A DNA stretch of 64,000 bases from the NCBI GenBank assembly GCA_030248225.1, contig JASANE010000608.1, forward strand, positions 1 to 64,000, read 5' to 3'. Shown here one piece after another: positions 45,011 through 59,434 of this stretch; position 1 is the stretch's first letter, and every line of letters begins with the position of its first letter. The translations under genes were made by a program, and so were the position numbers. Below the pieces are notes generated by a model, which worked only from the letters and a program-made list of their open reading frames with translations, was not told the origin of the DNA and made no database searches. This stretch comes from Trileptium ribeirensis (Eukaryota > Nematoda > Enoplea > Enoplida > Thoracostomopsidae).

Positions 45011-48000
45011 TTCCCAAGAAGACGGGCATAATGTTTATATAAGCTACATAGATACGGTAAGGATTTTGTAATTTTTGCTAAACCTGTTTAATTTTTTGTT
45101 ATGAATAAAAATATCTGTGTTTATTCCTGGGTGCACTGTAACATTGGTTTACCCTAGGTAATACTGAATACATAGTGGGTTATACCGTCTCGTTCTCGTA
45201 ACCGAGCAGTGGTTTCAACATTATTTGGATTAACTCTTTTGCTTTTGACAGTGTTTCGTACAATCCTAGCCAAGCTTTTGCCGAAGCGGCGGACTACCAT
45301 TAGATTGTTTGGTTCAGAGCGTTGTACACTGATCTATATGCTATTTCCCAGCTTATTGTAAGGGTCGTTAAGGATCTTCGCAAGGCGAACATACCAATGG
45401 TGGTGCAAACGCATAGCAATCTCAGTAAATAAATCCGTACGAGTGAGAATGATATTTCGTTTGTGCTTGTCCGTGTTTTGAACACCCACATTATTGATAT
45501 TTGAAGGAAGTTGCCAGTTGTGTACATGCTTGAGTTTATTGAACACCGGTGGGATAATGCTATGGTTTTCATGTTTGTTTCCACAAGTGTTCGATGAGTA
45601 CTGGCGTGAATAATGTTTTGCTGGGCGGCGAGCTTTATCTTCGTGAGTTGACCTATAAACACAGGTGATAATGATATTTTTGCTGGGGAATGTATTTTTG
45701 TACCGCTTGAAGGACTAGACACCAGGGAAACGGAAGTTGGTTGTTCAGATTCTCCAAACCTAAAGAGTCCTTGCCATTGGAGGTGACCCTAAACGTGGCG
45801 GAATTGATAAAGGTAGTCCCTTTATACCCGAAAGGGCTGCGTGCCCCAGGCAACGTGTAGAGCGTCCTTTCATTTTCAGGTCAGACAAGTTTTTTGAAAG
45901 GTCACCCCGAGTTTCCTGTTGTCTATCCCGAGTGGCTGCCTCCTCACCGGACGCCCACTCGCCAAAATAACCCATAGTCCCTAAGCTGGACCCGCCCTTA
46001 AGAATAAGTATTCTTAAGTCACTAAGAGTTCCGCCGGTCATTCGATTCTGCTAGCTAACTGTGACGCCTGTCTCACTTATGTATAGAATTAATTTAACGT
46101 CGCGGAAAAAATACGGTTATTTCAAGGTTCGCCTCGGAGCTGTTTCCAAGGCCCGCTACCTGGTCTGCATTTCGATGGGATTTCGTCAAATCTTAATGCT
46201 GGAACTCGTCAAATGTTTTGTCATTGCTAACAGTACCCGATGGTTTCATCAACTACCCTGCGTCAGTGCACTAGCCCTAAATTTTAATGCGACCGTAGTC
46301 TTTCGAAATGGCACAGCCTAGCTGGCTACAACAACATTTTATCGTAACATATTTGGCACTGTCATAGTATGAAATTACATATATTTAAATTTACATGTAT
46401 TAACACGTGTGCAGAGCTCTACTCCCCTGTGGGAACCTTCGCGCATACCCAATGTTTAAATGCCGACTCGGCACATCGCCTAGTTCTTAAACCTAGTGGG
46501 TTAGCGTATGAACAATATTTTGGAATGGTTTCGCGACTTTTATGGTATGGCTTACCCACAACGTCATTCAATTCTTTCGAAAAAAATTCGCAGAGTCGGA
46601 CGGAAGGCGCCTCAGGTCAGTATCTAAGCTTCGTAACCACAGGGACCGTACATAGTGGTCAAGATTCTCTCCATTGGGACGAAAGGAGATAATTCGACGA
46701 GAAAACAAAACAAGGAGTACGCAAAGCCCATCTAGCGGGTCCCTCACCGTGTATCGAAGTTTCCTTTGACAAGGGGTTACCTAATACGGTGTCAGTAAAT
46801 TACGCGTGCTGCATGCTCGGAACAAACTCCTCAACTTTTGAGCATTATAACGAGATCTATGCACCACTCGCAGGACTTTCGGGTCACTGAGTCTCAATCG
46901 ACATCATGCGGGTTTCCGATTAAGGACACATGCCCCTTGTCATACAAAGATGGGTGACGGGAATTCGGGTTAGGGTGCGTGACGTTTTTTGGTTGAAAGA
47001 AGGCTCGAACTCTGTTCTAGAAATATTGCTTTGCCTACAATATGTGCTTAACTAAAACTCGGATCGTTAATAAATTGGCGGTGTTTTCAATGACTTCATG
47101 AAAGCGATGGGACGATACATAGATTACTCAGCACCAGATAATACTAATAGCAACTTCGTATTCGCGCAAACAAACTGAGGTTCGGAGTGACTTCGACTTT
47201 TCAAGGATAAACAAAACACATTTTTCTGGAGGCCAAATCCTGTTTTCGTCAGAAATTAAGGTGTCACCTCAACGTTCTCCGCTTGGAACTTTACGCATTT
47301 CCTCCGACCGTCGCTTTAAGTCATAATAAAACACCATTGATTTCTCTCGGATAACGTTTTCGTCCTGAATTGCCACTGCTTCTTTCCTACATGTGTAGAC
47401 GTTCATTTGCACCAGTCTATACTGAAGCGACTCCTATGCCCTCTAGATTCTCCTTAGCTTTTGGAATGCCCAACTATAGGAACGGACAGACCTTTTTCCT
47501 ATGCTGAAGGGACAGGAAGTACCAGCCGAGCACTATTGTTGACAGCAAAAATTACATTCAAAGGGAGCAAATAACCAGGTGCAGCTCAAAATTTTACACG
47601 CCGTGCTTTTCCACAATTTTTATCTGACATAGGGCGTGATCAGTATACCAAGTATATTCGCGTCCAGAAATATCAAGAAACATCCATAAAACCCCTACTT
47701 TACCGTAATAGAGCAGTACTCAATCCCGCTAATCAGACCAAAGACAAACAATCAAGGTCTCGTTGGAGGGCTGGGCGAGCCAGTCTACGTTTCAAATCAA
47801 AAAAGGCACAGCTTAGCAATTAAACCTCCTTCGTTTTGCCAGGCTTCAAACTCCACGGAGCGATATGAATCTATCCTTACCCCCATGCTGCATGGAAGGG
47901 GAAGCCTCAATTGAAACTCGGAAGACAGGAAGTTAGCAAAATTTTAAAGTGAAAATCAAAAGAAAAACCGACGAATTTCTAAAACGAAAAACCAATTGTA

Positions 48001-51000
48001 GAGGGACAACCGCTCTGAGTAAAATTTACTTTAAACTTTACCAATGCTCCATTCCAAGACTATATTTTATACCCTCTGCCTACCCCTCATTCTTTATCGG
48101 TACCGGGAGCTATATATATATTTTCAAAATTTTAACTTAACACCGTCCGATAATTCCTCGGACAAACGGGTCCTTCTACTGCTTAACGGTAACGTCAAGA
48201 AAATTCAAACTTCCAACCAAGCGCACATATATGTCTGATCAAACAACTATATATATAAATATATAATAAAACAACGACCGCGTAAGCGCCACGGTACGCA
48301 CTGGTCGCTAATGCCGCTCTGGGTCCAACACCAGAAACATTACGTAAACAAACTTCCATAAACTCGCGCTGTTCCGGAAACTTTCTCCCAGCATCTAAGT
48401 AATTGGCAGCACGAGGAAAATATTTTACTAAAAATTCGCCTAATGTTGATTCTTTTGGAGTTTAGAAGGCGCAGGCGGGCGGGAGCGGAGTCGGTCTTTC
48501 GTTCTGGCTGATCGCCTACCCGTGAAAATAAAAATTTCCAAAAGTTGCTTAATTGCTGAACCGTTGGGGGCTAATTTGTGCATCAGCGAGGTTATCTGCG
48601 TCGCTCAACTATCCGCGGGGCCGGTTGTCATATGATTCCCAGACATCTGGGGAGTTGTAAGGTTCTTGATATCGCCCTGAGGGATTGAAGATAGGGTTTA
48701 TAGATTTAAAATGGGGCATTTTGGTAAATATTGCTGAGCCTTTGGTGGGCCCGATGGAACTTTTTGGAAGACTTAGGGTCCATATTTGATGGTTATATCA
48801 CTCTATGTCTCCGGGGATAGTTTAAACCTGAAAATTTTGCTTCAGAAAATGTCCCTTTATTTTGGGTCAATGAAATTTGTTATTGGGCCTTATTAAAGTA
48901 TTGATTCGATGGTTCCAGGGCGGTAACACCCTTCCTCTGAAATTTTATACGTATATAAATCAAATAATGATTGTCATTATAATATTACTGCACTATTTCA
49001 CGACTGATACGTACTCTGGTCGGGACCGTCGGGACGCTAATCCTACGCGAAATCAGGCCTATACCCTTAGTTGATTATTCCACCCGATGTCTCGAGCGTT
49101 ATCCAAGCACTCATTAATCAGCCACATGCGAACTATATTTATGTACACTTCACGGCTATACTTCTATCCCACGCATTTCAATATGATACACACGATTTAC
49201 CTGAGCTGGTGCCACACCCAGGCCAAATTATATTTCCACCTCCATCGATAATTCTAATTTTAATGCTTTTTATTGCGAAATTGCACGAAGTTTTTGACTC
49301 GGCCTACCAATGGAGTGTGAACAGACAATAGCATAACACAAACATTTGTTTTATAAACATTACTATATATTCTTTATTATGGGATAAATTACAGTGTACC
49401 GGATCACGCTCCAATGGTGCACGGGTATCCTCCAAAAATTTTGAGATTAATTTGAAAGTACTTTTAAAAGTTTCTACAAAATTTGGGCTGTTACAATATA
49501 ACTATGTTAACATTAAAAAACATTGGTCAACTTTGGAAAAGAATTTCGAGTCAGTACAATGCCCAAACAGTACAAAATTCCGTTATAAACTTACCCGGGA
49601 GATTAACCCAAGTGTAAAAGTCTTTGGATCGACATTTTGGTGCCACGTAGCCAAGCAATATCGTAAAAATGGGCCGAACACCACGCCGTTAAGGCTCTTA
49701 GCATAGAGAACGGCATGCATTTCACTTCCGCGTCTAAAAGTTATTCTCGACTAATGGTAGGTCCAAGCTAAGTTCTAAATGGTTTGCCGGGCTGATACCA
49801 TTATGAATGCCTTGTAAAACTATAAGAGTACTACTGAAATAAAAATTAGCGAACGAGTTTTATGCAGACCGTATATCGATCAAGTATTGTGCAGATAATA
49901 TCCAAATCTTCAATATCACCGTCTATGGCACCTGTGGATACTCTCAGAGTACAAGAGATACACAAGTTTGGTCAAATTATGAGTTTTCATTGTACTTGAA
50001 TATTTTATGCAAAAAAGTGTCGAACTGCGGCTGAACAAGTGCGCTTGTTTTCATACGTTACATTTTGGCGAAAGCGGCTACAGTACAATTAGGGTAAGCT
50101 GGAAAGTTCGATAATTATCTGAATCCTAGGAACTCTGGGTTTGAAAGCTAACTCAGCGTGAGGTAGTTTTACCTAGCTCAGAGATCCTGAGTAAGATTAG
50201 TACCTCAAAAAATTATAAGTCACATCTGAGCTAGAATGCTTAACACAGAACTCTGAGTTAACTGTTGAACTCAGCATGAGATAGTTTGAACTCTGGAGAA
50301 TTTAATTCAGAGCGCTGAGTTAAAATTTAACTCAGGCAATTTTGCTGTTTACCATGTTTAGCAATAGGAAAATTGGAACAAATTACGCTTTCTTATTATG
50401 TCGTGGAAGATAATAGCAAAATTCGGAATGAGTTGAAAATATGGGTATTTTTCAACCGGATCAAGCCGAGATCCAACTGACGACGGTAAAAGTTATTTTT
50501 GTGACTTCGTAAAAATTTCATTTTATCTATCGCGTTAAACTCATAAATCAGCTTCGGGTAAATGGATTTCGACAAGTTTTTTTTGTTTGAAAGCAAAACG
50601 ATGTATTCTCTAATGGCCTTTTATACAATGTGCGTGCTTGCTTTTTGTCCTTTTATGCAATGTACGTGTTTGTTTCTGTTACATTTATCTTTCTCAGAAC
50701 TGTCGGGCCTAGCTTTGGCTTTGCTTCAAAATAGTGGGCACGGCCGGGCTGAAATTTTCACGACAGGCCCGAAGTCCATCCCGGACCGAGCGAAAGCCGG
50801 GCTGGGCTTCGCGCCTAACTTCTCACCTACATCCACCAGTTTTCTGTGTGATGATAAAAAGCCCAGCTACTGAACATGTGTAGCTTATCACCTCCACTTT
50901 TTTGGCCGGTTTCTATGTGGTGAACATAGTTAAAATTTTATTGATGTATAATAGTATAGCGCTCTTGCGGGAGAAACCCTTTGTGCTCCCGCCGCCCTAA

Positions 51001-53730
51001 AAAAATAGAAAATATTTATCCCTCACCCCAATAAAGAAAACTAGCGGACTCGCTCTGGCCGTTTAGGCCTCAAACCGAGCGAGTGCAAAACCCTTTTTTC
51101 TTTTTGAAGCGAGTTGATCGCTGAGTTTAGCCAGGTTTCACTATTTATCCTGAGTTGCCCGTTAGGCTATGTACTACGTATGCCTAGATTCAGTTCTCTT
51201 TCCGCAGTTTCAGTGCTTAACTTTTATTTACCAGCGTCATGAGTTGATCCTGCACGGGGAATTCAAGCCCGCTGCAGAATTATGCATCTTAACCATTCAG
51301 CCATAGAGACATCGACTATTAAGTCGATGAGAACTCAACTATCAACAGCATAGTTGAGACACTGCGACAACGCAGTGTAGTAAGGCAATAGGGTGAGCGT
51401 TAGAGAGAGGCAACGAAACACCAACAAAAGGGAAAACAAAAGACGCGGATGCGTCCGGGGCCGAACGCCCCTGGCCCGACCATTCAAAACGGCCCCAAAG
51501 GTAGGAAATAAGGCCGATTCACCCCTCGGTTAGGTGCGTTCAGCCCGTAAAACTTGCCCCCAACAAAATTCCAGCGAAGGAATCAAATTGATATCTACCA
51601 GGCTCGCCCCTGGGGGCAGCCCAAAGATTGTTTAGGAAATCGCCTAGTGCTGCTTTTACGCTACGACCAACCCCCACTGCTGTTAATTTGATGAATTATT
51701 CCGCCCCCCTTTCTCTCGTTTCCCCGTTCGGTCAGTCGTACCTTTGATAGACAAATTGATCGGAGACGATAGCGAAAATAATTCTCTCGGCATAACAATC
51801 GGATCCATATCGAATAACCACCGGACCACCGTATTGGTAGTGTTGCTAGAGTAGAGCTCGCCCGACCAAATCCCGCCTTCACTCTTTTCTTTCCCTTAAC
51901 CTAGTCTAATGTCCGTCACCGTATGTTTGAGATGGTATGTTAAGGAGCATTTTCTGAAGCACTCTAGGGCCCCTGCTTGCTGTGCCCCATAGCTGAAATA
52001 ATCGCTAACATTGGGCTAAAGCAGGGATAACCGCCCCTAGACCGCGCACGCGCGGGTATCCGCACGCTCCGTTAATGTTTTCCTTTTTTCCGTCTTGTGC
52101 CCCATAGTCTTTCGGACTGAAGCAACTACCACGCGCTACTACTAGGCTTCCCTGATTCGACTAACCTAGTCCGCCCTGATACTTGTTCTCAAACACTCGT
52201 GCCCAAAATAAAATTTGATCGTGTAAATAAACGTGCATCATTGACACCGAGTACAGCCTTACTTCTTATCGAGACGATAAGGGGTTTTTGGTTTGTCCTT
52301 AAGGACGAGCAGGCACTGCCCGAAATGGCTTGTGTGCGAGAGTATCACAAGCACTGGCGTGCATGGCTTTCTAGCTTAATTATTCCGTTTCACGACCGGA
52401 ACTAAGGAATAAAATACCAGGAGTATACCAGCAAAATTTAACTCGTTTCCGACATTGACTTAAAATTCATCAAGGACATACTCTATTCTAAGGAGTCAAA
52501 ACTGCTACTGGTCCAGGGACCAGCACGCTCGCATAGAATTTATTAAGGAAGCAGGCCACGCCATTGAGCATCCGACATTAAACACTCAGGCCTCGTCGAA
52601 ACCCTGTGGGGGCCACATAGGCTACAATGCTCTAGCACGGAGCATATCAAGATCTTAATTAGGCAATCAACTTGAGTCTTAAATTTCTAAGGACATTTTC
52701 AACTTTTATTCTAGCATTTAACACAACTAATTAGAACCCAACAACTTCCGATGAGTCTATGATAGGGAATAGCGGCTAGGCTCCATGACCTGTGAGCAGG
52801 TGTCGGTGTTAGCCTCCCTGGGGGGACCTCAGAAATCATACCAGAAACTAAACACGTGCGCAACCAATCGGGCGGGGTCCGAACACACCCCGTGAAGCGC
52901 GCCTACGGCCTGCTAAGCTCCGTAGCTTCTTGGGTCTGACCGAGAATAGGGTCAAACTTTTAGCATCCACGTTCCGCCCTTGAGGTTACGATAGCCGGGG
53001 TCGTATGGGCATGGTGTTAGGAAGTTACGCCATGCAGCTGCGTCACCGTTATTACACTAAATATATGACAATAGAAAATCACGGAAAAATGGAAATTGGT
53101 GACACATATGGTCACGTATTCGTAAAACATCCTTCCAGTTACTATAGCATAATGTTCATCTTTTGCATAGCTACTAGGTTGGCCTGTAAAAGGGGTTTCA
53201 ACAAAAATTTTGAAAATAACGATATTTGTGTTTATTGTACCTGCATTTATGCGCCTTACTTTAATTACTACTGTTACCTTTTTTGGGTTCTAGAGCTAAA
53301 TATTTTCGCTATCTATAATACAAATTGCTAAACCAAATGGAATAAATTTTTCAGTAGTCCGTCCCGGCTATCAAACCTTAAGATATAGCAGCTTCCGGCT
53401 AGTATAAACATGCTACCATAGCTTAGCAATTTATTTGTGAAGGGATGTGGCCGCGCCTTTCTGTCACGAGCCGGAATTGACTCTGTGACTGCATCCGGCC
53501 CTAAGTGCATACATCTTAAGGTAAATGATGCATTATGTTACACAAAATTAAGACTTTACCTCGAATAACCCTTTTCCGTAGTGTGCCACGTATGCAACAG
53601 CGTACATTGTGACATGATGCACTTTAATCAAGTTTCACATGGCCACCTTGCGCGTGCGATGTTGTTCGCTCACTTTGAGAAGTTCCAAGCAATGGCAATG
53701 TTAACTTTAGGGTCCGAAGTATAATTCATG
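45011..53730. other. No gene recognised
   Basis: More mixed composition than the introns, and locally GC-richer. The longest frames (45,300-45,722 minus; 46,369-46,692 plus; 53,005-53,331 plus) match nothing I know and show no linked splice signals. A cluster of ACTCAG/CTGAGT words lies at 50,140-50,335. A hairpin with 8-bp arms ACTCGCTC/GAGCGAGT lies at 51,048-51,084. Confidence 0.5.
51110..51312 (-). mobile_element. Possible tRNA-like SINE head
   Basis: The minus strand has a perfect A box TGGCTGAATGG (51,293-51,303) and a B-like box GCTTGAATTCC (51,258-51,268). The spacing (24 bp) is shorter than usual, so this is tentative. Confidence 0.4.
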
Positions 53731-53832
53731 CCATGCCGTTCTCGATATACTACGCCTAAGTCGGGGGGCTGCCGCCCCTCGAACCCCTCGCTCTAAGCTT
53801 TTTTCCTAACGTTATAACGTCCGGCCCCTAAA
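53731..53832 (+). repeat. Dispersed CTAAGTCGG repeat, copy 3
   Basis: Contains ccatgccgttctcgatat, gcctaagtcggggg, a C-rich stretch, cgctctaag and taacgttataacgtccgg. The most compact of the three copies. Confidence 0.65.
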
Positions 53833-54167
53833 GTTGACATAGGCCGCTTAATGGATAAAAGTCAATGCAACACTTTTAAACACTAAGCAGTCCGGGTATT
53901 TTTGGCGGTACCCAGTACCCGGAATTTTCTGCATTACCCAGACCCGGAATTATTCGTCAGAAACACCAGGAGTATTAATCGGAATACCCATACGTGGATG
54001 CAACTCTAGCACGATCAATGCAATGAACTCAGTGTTGAAATCATATTGGACAAAGTATAAACTAGACTATTAAATATTTAAGTTTTTGGCAATTTTGGTT
54101 AATCCTGTCGATCTTGAAAGCATAAACTATGTGATAAAACAGTTTTCGTATGGTAGTATAATTAGTT

Positions 54168-54593
54168 GTGGCAGTAAGAAGGAAAACCGAAAACGCTATT
54201 ATCATTAGTCAATATTTCAAAGGCTGTGCCGAAATATATACATTTTACATGGTATCCTGTATATTATATCTTATATTAAACACAAAGAGATATGATTGTC
54301 ATTTTGTATACAGAATCTGGAATATCGCTGAATTCCAAGTATGTGCAAAAAAACGTTATACAGTACCGTTTATATTCCTTATATCCACTCCAAAGTATGA
54401 TGGTGATGCAGACATTCCAGCAGAAGAGTATGGTACTTGTAGCTTCGACTCAGAGTTAGTAATTAAAGCGAGGTTGGGTTTCTGGCTTTCAAAACACAAC
54501 AGTCATTTATTACTAAATAAATCATTTTACGAAAAGAAAATAGTAAACGATCTAATACATACAATAATATATACCAAATATAAAACCATCTAA
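54168..54593 (+). other. 141-codon open frame, unrecognised
   Basis: Open from a GTG, with the first ATG ~28 codons later; AT-rich codons, no family recognised. A hydrophobic segment (FYMVSCILYLIL) lies near residue 26. Could be an exon of an unseen gene or chance. I would not annotate it as a gene. Confidence 0.15.
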
Positions 54594-54616
54594 CAAACGT
54601 ACGACTCTGCATCTAA

Positions 54617-54662
54617 TGCAACGTTTACGCTATAAATGCCCCATGTGGAAGTTTTTTGTCCG
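54617..54662 (+). mobile_element. Isolated terminus of the TTA-target MITE family
   Basis: After a TAA (54,614-54,616) comes TGCAACGTTTACGCTATAAA, then tgccccatgtggaagttttt and tgtcc, closely matching the 44,584 MITE end. The opposite end was not found, so the copy is truncated or diverged. Confidence 0.65.
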
Positions 54663-54949
54663 CGTATATCCCGCGCAACATCGTCACCGATGCGTTTGTA
54701 CGCGTACAGCACAAGATCACTATTTTTTGAATAATTTTGTATTGTGTCAAGAAAGAGCTGTGCGGCAGTACGGGTACCCGCAGGCTGGGCAGGGTATGGG
54801 CTCAAATTTCGAGCCTGCCGATAGTGGTAATGTTTACAATCTTACATGTTCACAAGTGAGTGTATCGTAATAACTAGGTGATTTACTTTAGCTTCCGTTT
54901 CGCGGTCCCCTTAATTGGACAGTAATAGTTACCACTGACTTCTTTATAT

Positions 54950-55113
54950 TACCGTAGACACAGTCTAACCAGCCATATTTAATTAACCCTTTGTTTCTTA
55001 AACTAAAGCGTAATTCTACAGTCTTGAACAAACTGTTGTTCCAACCGCGGATTGACCCTAGATCGCCAAAGTGCAGATCATGTACGCTAGCCACTAGGCT
55101 ATATAGGAGCTGT
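54950..55113 (-). mobile_element. tRNA-derived SINE
   Basis: The minus strand has a perfect A box TAGCCTAGTGG (55,091-55,101) and a B-like box GGGTCAATCCG (55,048-55,058), 32 bp apart, followed by a non-tRNA body. Confidence 0.6.
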
Positions 55114-56415
55114 TGCTCGATTCGTTAAGGAACCTTACAAGGCGAACGAATAACAATGCACGTACCAAAGCACGCCGAACGACAAAAAATCGACACGCAA
55201 GTTAAATCGAAATTTCTAGGATTTATTCGACATTATATACAGTGCAATGACATTATTAAACATTAGCCGAATTCCACAAAAACTAAACAAATTCTAATTT
55301 TTTATGGTGACGTCGTTTCTACTAGAACTGATTCTGTCTAGAATTGACTCGAGCATATATTTTTTACTATATTCTCACTGCACGCATCTTATAGTAGTTG
55401 CCTGAAGTGACGATAGAATCATTCGTCAAAGACTATTTTTGGCATCACAATACAATACAGAGCATATTTTTTATCCAGCCAACCTCGCGCAATTCTTATT
55501 AACGATGTGTACAGGATGCATGAACATGACTATTGAATTTTTACTGTAAAAATTTCAGCCACTTTTAAAAACTGTTTAAAATTTAAGGTGTCCACGTATG
55601 TGACACTGCTGTTTATAATATGACAGATATAGTACGACATTTTGAGTGCTGTACACCGCGGTGAGTTGGTAAAAGTTACACCCGGCCCGCAATTTACATC
55701 ATAAAAGCCGCATAATCATATTATATGCCGATATAATATATAGGTAAATATATACATATCTAGTTTTATGTATGTACATTTATAAATTAAAATATCAACA
55801 ACAGAGGAATTCGGCAACAGATGGTGGCCATGATGACACCCTGCGACTACAGGGTAAGGTAATGCGGTAATTAAAATATATTATTGTACACATATACTTA
55901 CGGACACATACAGTCATATATATGTATATTATAGGTATTCGATGTATGCCGGCTTTGAGTGATTGTAGATGGTTCCAGCCGCTGGGGATGGGGTTAAAAG
56001 GCATGTGGTTCCAAAAAGTTTTCACATGTTCTGCAACTTTCCTCTTAATTTTCAACGATTTTCCCTTAAAATTTTTGTATGCACGTAATTGCTAAAATCT
56101 TCCGAGCGCCTTCTGCGGACGGGGGTCACAAAGTCATAAAGATCATACAGGCTGAAGCAGGGGTCCAGGTGGGCTACCTCTCCTGAGTGTTCGGACCCCT
56201 ACCCAGTCGAGGGCCTGGTCTACCCGCTCCTTAGAGTACCACCCTACCCCCTAAAGGCGTTGGATGACCACCCAATCATACCTCGGAGCGTCAGCATGTA
56301 TGCATATAGATATATTATGCAGCCTTGATAGACAAATGTGTGCATCCACTACTTGCGGTGGCAATTTTTTGACAAAATGCTATAAAACTTGTCAATTAAA
56401 AATTGCTATAAAAAT

Positions 56416-56735
56416 TGAGCAACTTTTCTGAAAATGACACATTTGAAAATATAGCTAGAAATGTTGCCGTTTTTCAATATCTGCTAAATAAATTTTGTGT
56501 TGCGGTAAGATTTTCTTAGAATAATAACGTAAAGCAAATTTATATATAAAACCTTTGTGCAGTAAAAATATATATTGAAATATTAAATATTATAAATTTT
56601 TGGTAATGTCACTTTTTGAAAACCTGCTTCATAAATTGAGTACCTTTTTTGCAAATGAAAACTTTGAAAATATAGCTGCGCATGCTGTTCTCTCAAAATC
56701 TCATGCATAAATTGTGTGTAGCAATAAAAAATTTA
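56416..56735 (+). repeat. Two-copy tandem repeat, period ~220 bp
   Basis: Units at 56,416-56,512 and 56,637-56,735 share ttgag-acctttt, tttgaaaatatagct and aaattttgtgt/aaattgtgtgt words. A third fragment is at 58,305-58,350. Confidence 0.55.
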
Positions 56736-56770
56736 TTGCTACAGATTTTGTAACAAATTGCTTCAGAACA

Positions 56771-57270
56771 TCTATAGCAGAGGTGAGAATTTAGGCTCGT
56801 AGCTCGGCTCTAGCGCCGAGCCAAATCTGTCCTAATGGCTGAAGAGATGAACCAAAGCCTAGCATATGTCTGTAACACCCAAGCCGTGCTGAGTGAGTCT
56901 TGAAAAGCCGCAGCCGGGTCTTAAAAGCTGTTTTACAAAAACAAAAACTTAATTGTAACAGATGCCAACAGCAATAATTACTGAGATTACTTCGAGTATG
57001 ATCTCAAAAGCACTGAAAGCAACAATACATAATTCCTTTAGTGGTTCCTTTATTACATTATGTCTTTCTACTATTATTAAATCGTGAACTACTATTATTA
57101 GGAGCATAAGAACTGAGTCGAGGTTGGCTTTTCATCGGATGACCAGAGCCGGACATGGTTCATGAAGAACCGACCCGAGTCAAAGCCTAGGATCGGTCTG
57201 CGAGAGATGCTTCAGGAAGAGCCGAGCCAGAGAATGAAAATCGGCTCTATCTCAAATATAATCTATACTA
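56771..57270. mobile_element. Possible hAT-like element with 'gagccgag' repeats
   Basis: Begins CAGAGGTGAGAATTTAGGCT; CAGAGGTG is a typical hAT terminus. Both ends of the stretch are rich in gagccgag/ctcggctc words. I could not find a matching right terminus or an 8-bp duplication. Confidence 0.35.
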
Positions 57271-57849
57271 CTAACATAATCGGCTGCTCTTGTTAACGCT
57301 GCCGTGTATATCATTTTGAAAATATTTGTTCTTTGCGTTTGTTCTAATTTTAGAACATTATTTATAGTGATTTAACCCCGTTTTCCCTGTAAATTGTGAA
57401 TGGTCCTGATCAGGCTGATTCTTACATCGAGCCAAATCGATTACATTCAAGACGACAAAATTAACATTTAATAAATGAAATACTGTTTTTTGCCAAAGTC
57501 GCTACGGCTCATCCGAAGTATTGCCCAAATGCATCAGTAAGAATAATTGAAAAATTTTAAAACATTTGGAAAAATAAAAAATATTTAAATTATTCTGCTT
57601 CCCCTGTAACTTTTAAACAGACTCAATTTTAGACTATTCGATTTGCGTCAACAAGTCAAATGACGGCCAATAAGACTATATCAAAAACAATATTAATATT
57701 TTAATTTTTAAAAAATTAAAGCAAATTTAAAATTTGATACTTTGTGCGAAATCATTACGTCACATCGCTAAGGATTCAGAAATTTCATTAAGAACTGTTA
57801 ACTTATTCTCCTGCTTCACAAATCAGCTTTTATTTCTAAGAGTGTTGAA

Positions 57850-57935
57850 CACATTGTTGCTGGTGCGCGAATACCAAACCTTATTGTTTGGCTTCGAGTC
57901 GTGCTAGTTAACCGTTGAACTATGACAACGCTGCT
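57850..57935 (-). mobile_element. tRNA-like SINE head
   Basis: Perfect A box TAGTTCAACGG (57,912-57,922) on the minus strand. It shares AGCCAAAC and AAGGTTT with the head at 62,815-62,890. The B box is degenerate. A related A box TAGTCCAACGG occurs on the plus strand at ~58,241. Confidence 0.45.
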
Positions 57936-59434
57936 ACTCAGATCCATACTACGTGAGCGAACGGCAACAGGCAGCCAAACGCGCGCCATGCAACAAACTG
58001 AATTATCGCACTTTTTCTTACAGTATAAAGGTGTCGTAGAAAAATCACATGCGTAGAAGGGCTAAAATTTGTAAATTTAAAAAATATGTTTAAAATGTTT
58101 AAAAATTGGATATAATCGCATGACATTATCATTAAGAATAACAAAAGGCTAGAGACTTGAACAAAACTCACATGAAGGAACGGACTTAAATGTTTGAAAT
58201 TAATAATTATTAATGAAATTGTATTGTAAAGCTCGAGTGGCATAGTCCAACGGTCTACTGAACTAGTTTGTAACAAAAAACTGTATTGTTTCAGAAATTA
58301 CTATTTTTTTCGACCATCTGCTAAAGAAATTTTGTGTAGCAAAAAAATTATGCAGCAGCAAGTTAGGTCATCTACGTGATTGAAGATTTATTGTAACGGC
58401 CACACTTTAGGATAACATTGATAAATCTCTGATTTTCTGCATTTTGTGTGCTTAAGGATTGGCACATGTATCTAGGAAGTCATTTTGGCAGTAATTTGCA
58501 TACGAAAAAAGCCAAAAGCGAACACACTCTGTCGTCCATGTCAGTATATCCTTTTCCTGCTCAGTGATAAAAACGTGCTCAATATTACAGCCTACGACTC
58601 TTCCTTAACTTCCCACCTTTGTGATCGGCTTATCTAATTATAAATTAAAAGCAATCGTTGTCGCAGAGCTTGGTTAACCACAATTTGAGTGAGATTCGAC
58701 TGTCACAATGGGAACAAAGAAGAAGACAAATCCCGGTCTTCGATGATAAATTCACGGCTGTTTTGTTTTCTTAACGATTTCCCCTTTTTTATAAGCAAAA
58801 TTTCCGGTTTCTACCAATTTCGCGTATTATTATGCTTTTGTGGCAACCTAGAGTAAGGGACACAGAGTTTACTTGCGCTGTTTACACACCAGGCAATTTG
58901 TTTTATGTGCTTGTTACGGAAATTCGGAAAATTTTAAGCAAAATTTTTTACCAGAATTCCGGTTCTGTTATAACTTTTTGTTATTGTCGATAATGAAATT
59001 CTGCTAACTCCCAGATATATATATATAGTTATATATATTTTTATATATGGTTATAAATATATATCAACAGGAGTACGTAGAACAATGTAAAGGCAATACT
59101 GTTAGCTTTGTGATGCAGAAACGGCACAGAAGTGCCAACGTATATCGCAAATGCTAATGTTCAAAATCCGCAACGATCTCGGCTTTCTCAAAAAAATCAA
59201 CTAAAATTAAATCTCATATGACGTATTAATCATGTTGTTCCAGCATGCACATATTTATTTGGTCTTGGTTAGAACCAGAGATGGAACTGGGTCACCATTT
59301 TGTCACCCGACCGTGCTAGTGCCCCGAGATCCGCCCGTCGTAGTGACAGCAGGACACGCTCATGCTAATAACCAAGCGACAAGACAATTTCCAAGGCAGC
59401 CAATATATACTAATTTTGCGAATTCATAAAAACA

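Noticed and set aside
45300..45722. 140-codon minus-strand frame
   Set aside because: A second overlapping frame looks equally protein-like; no family, no splice context.
46369..46692. 107-codon plus-strand frame
   Set aside because: No family recognised, and base composition is not different from its surroundings.
51246..51256. gttgatcctgc, identical to 11 bases of the 18S rRNA start
   Set aside because: It is part of a tRNA-like SINE head and the match does not extend; most likely chance.
53005..53331. 108-codon plus-strand frame
   Set aside because: AT-rich, Tyr/Cys-heavy, with no recognised domain or partner exon.
57938..58276. 112-codon minus-strand frame
   Set aside because: Runs into tRNA-like SINE heads at both ends and has no coding character.
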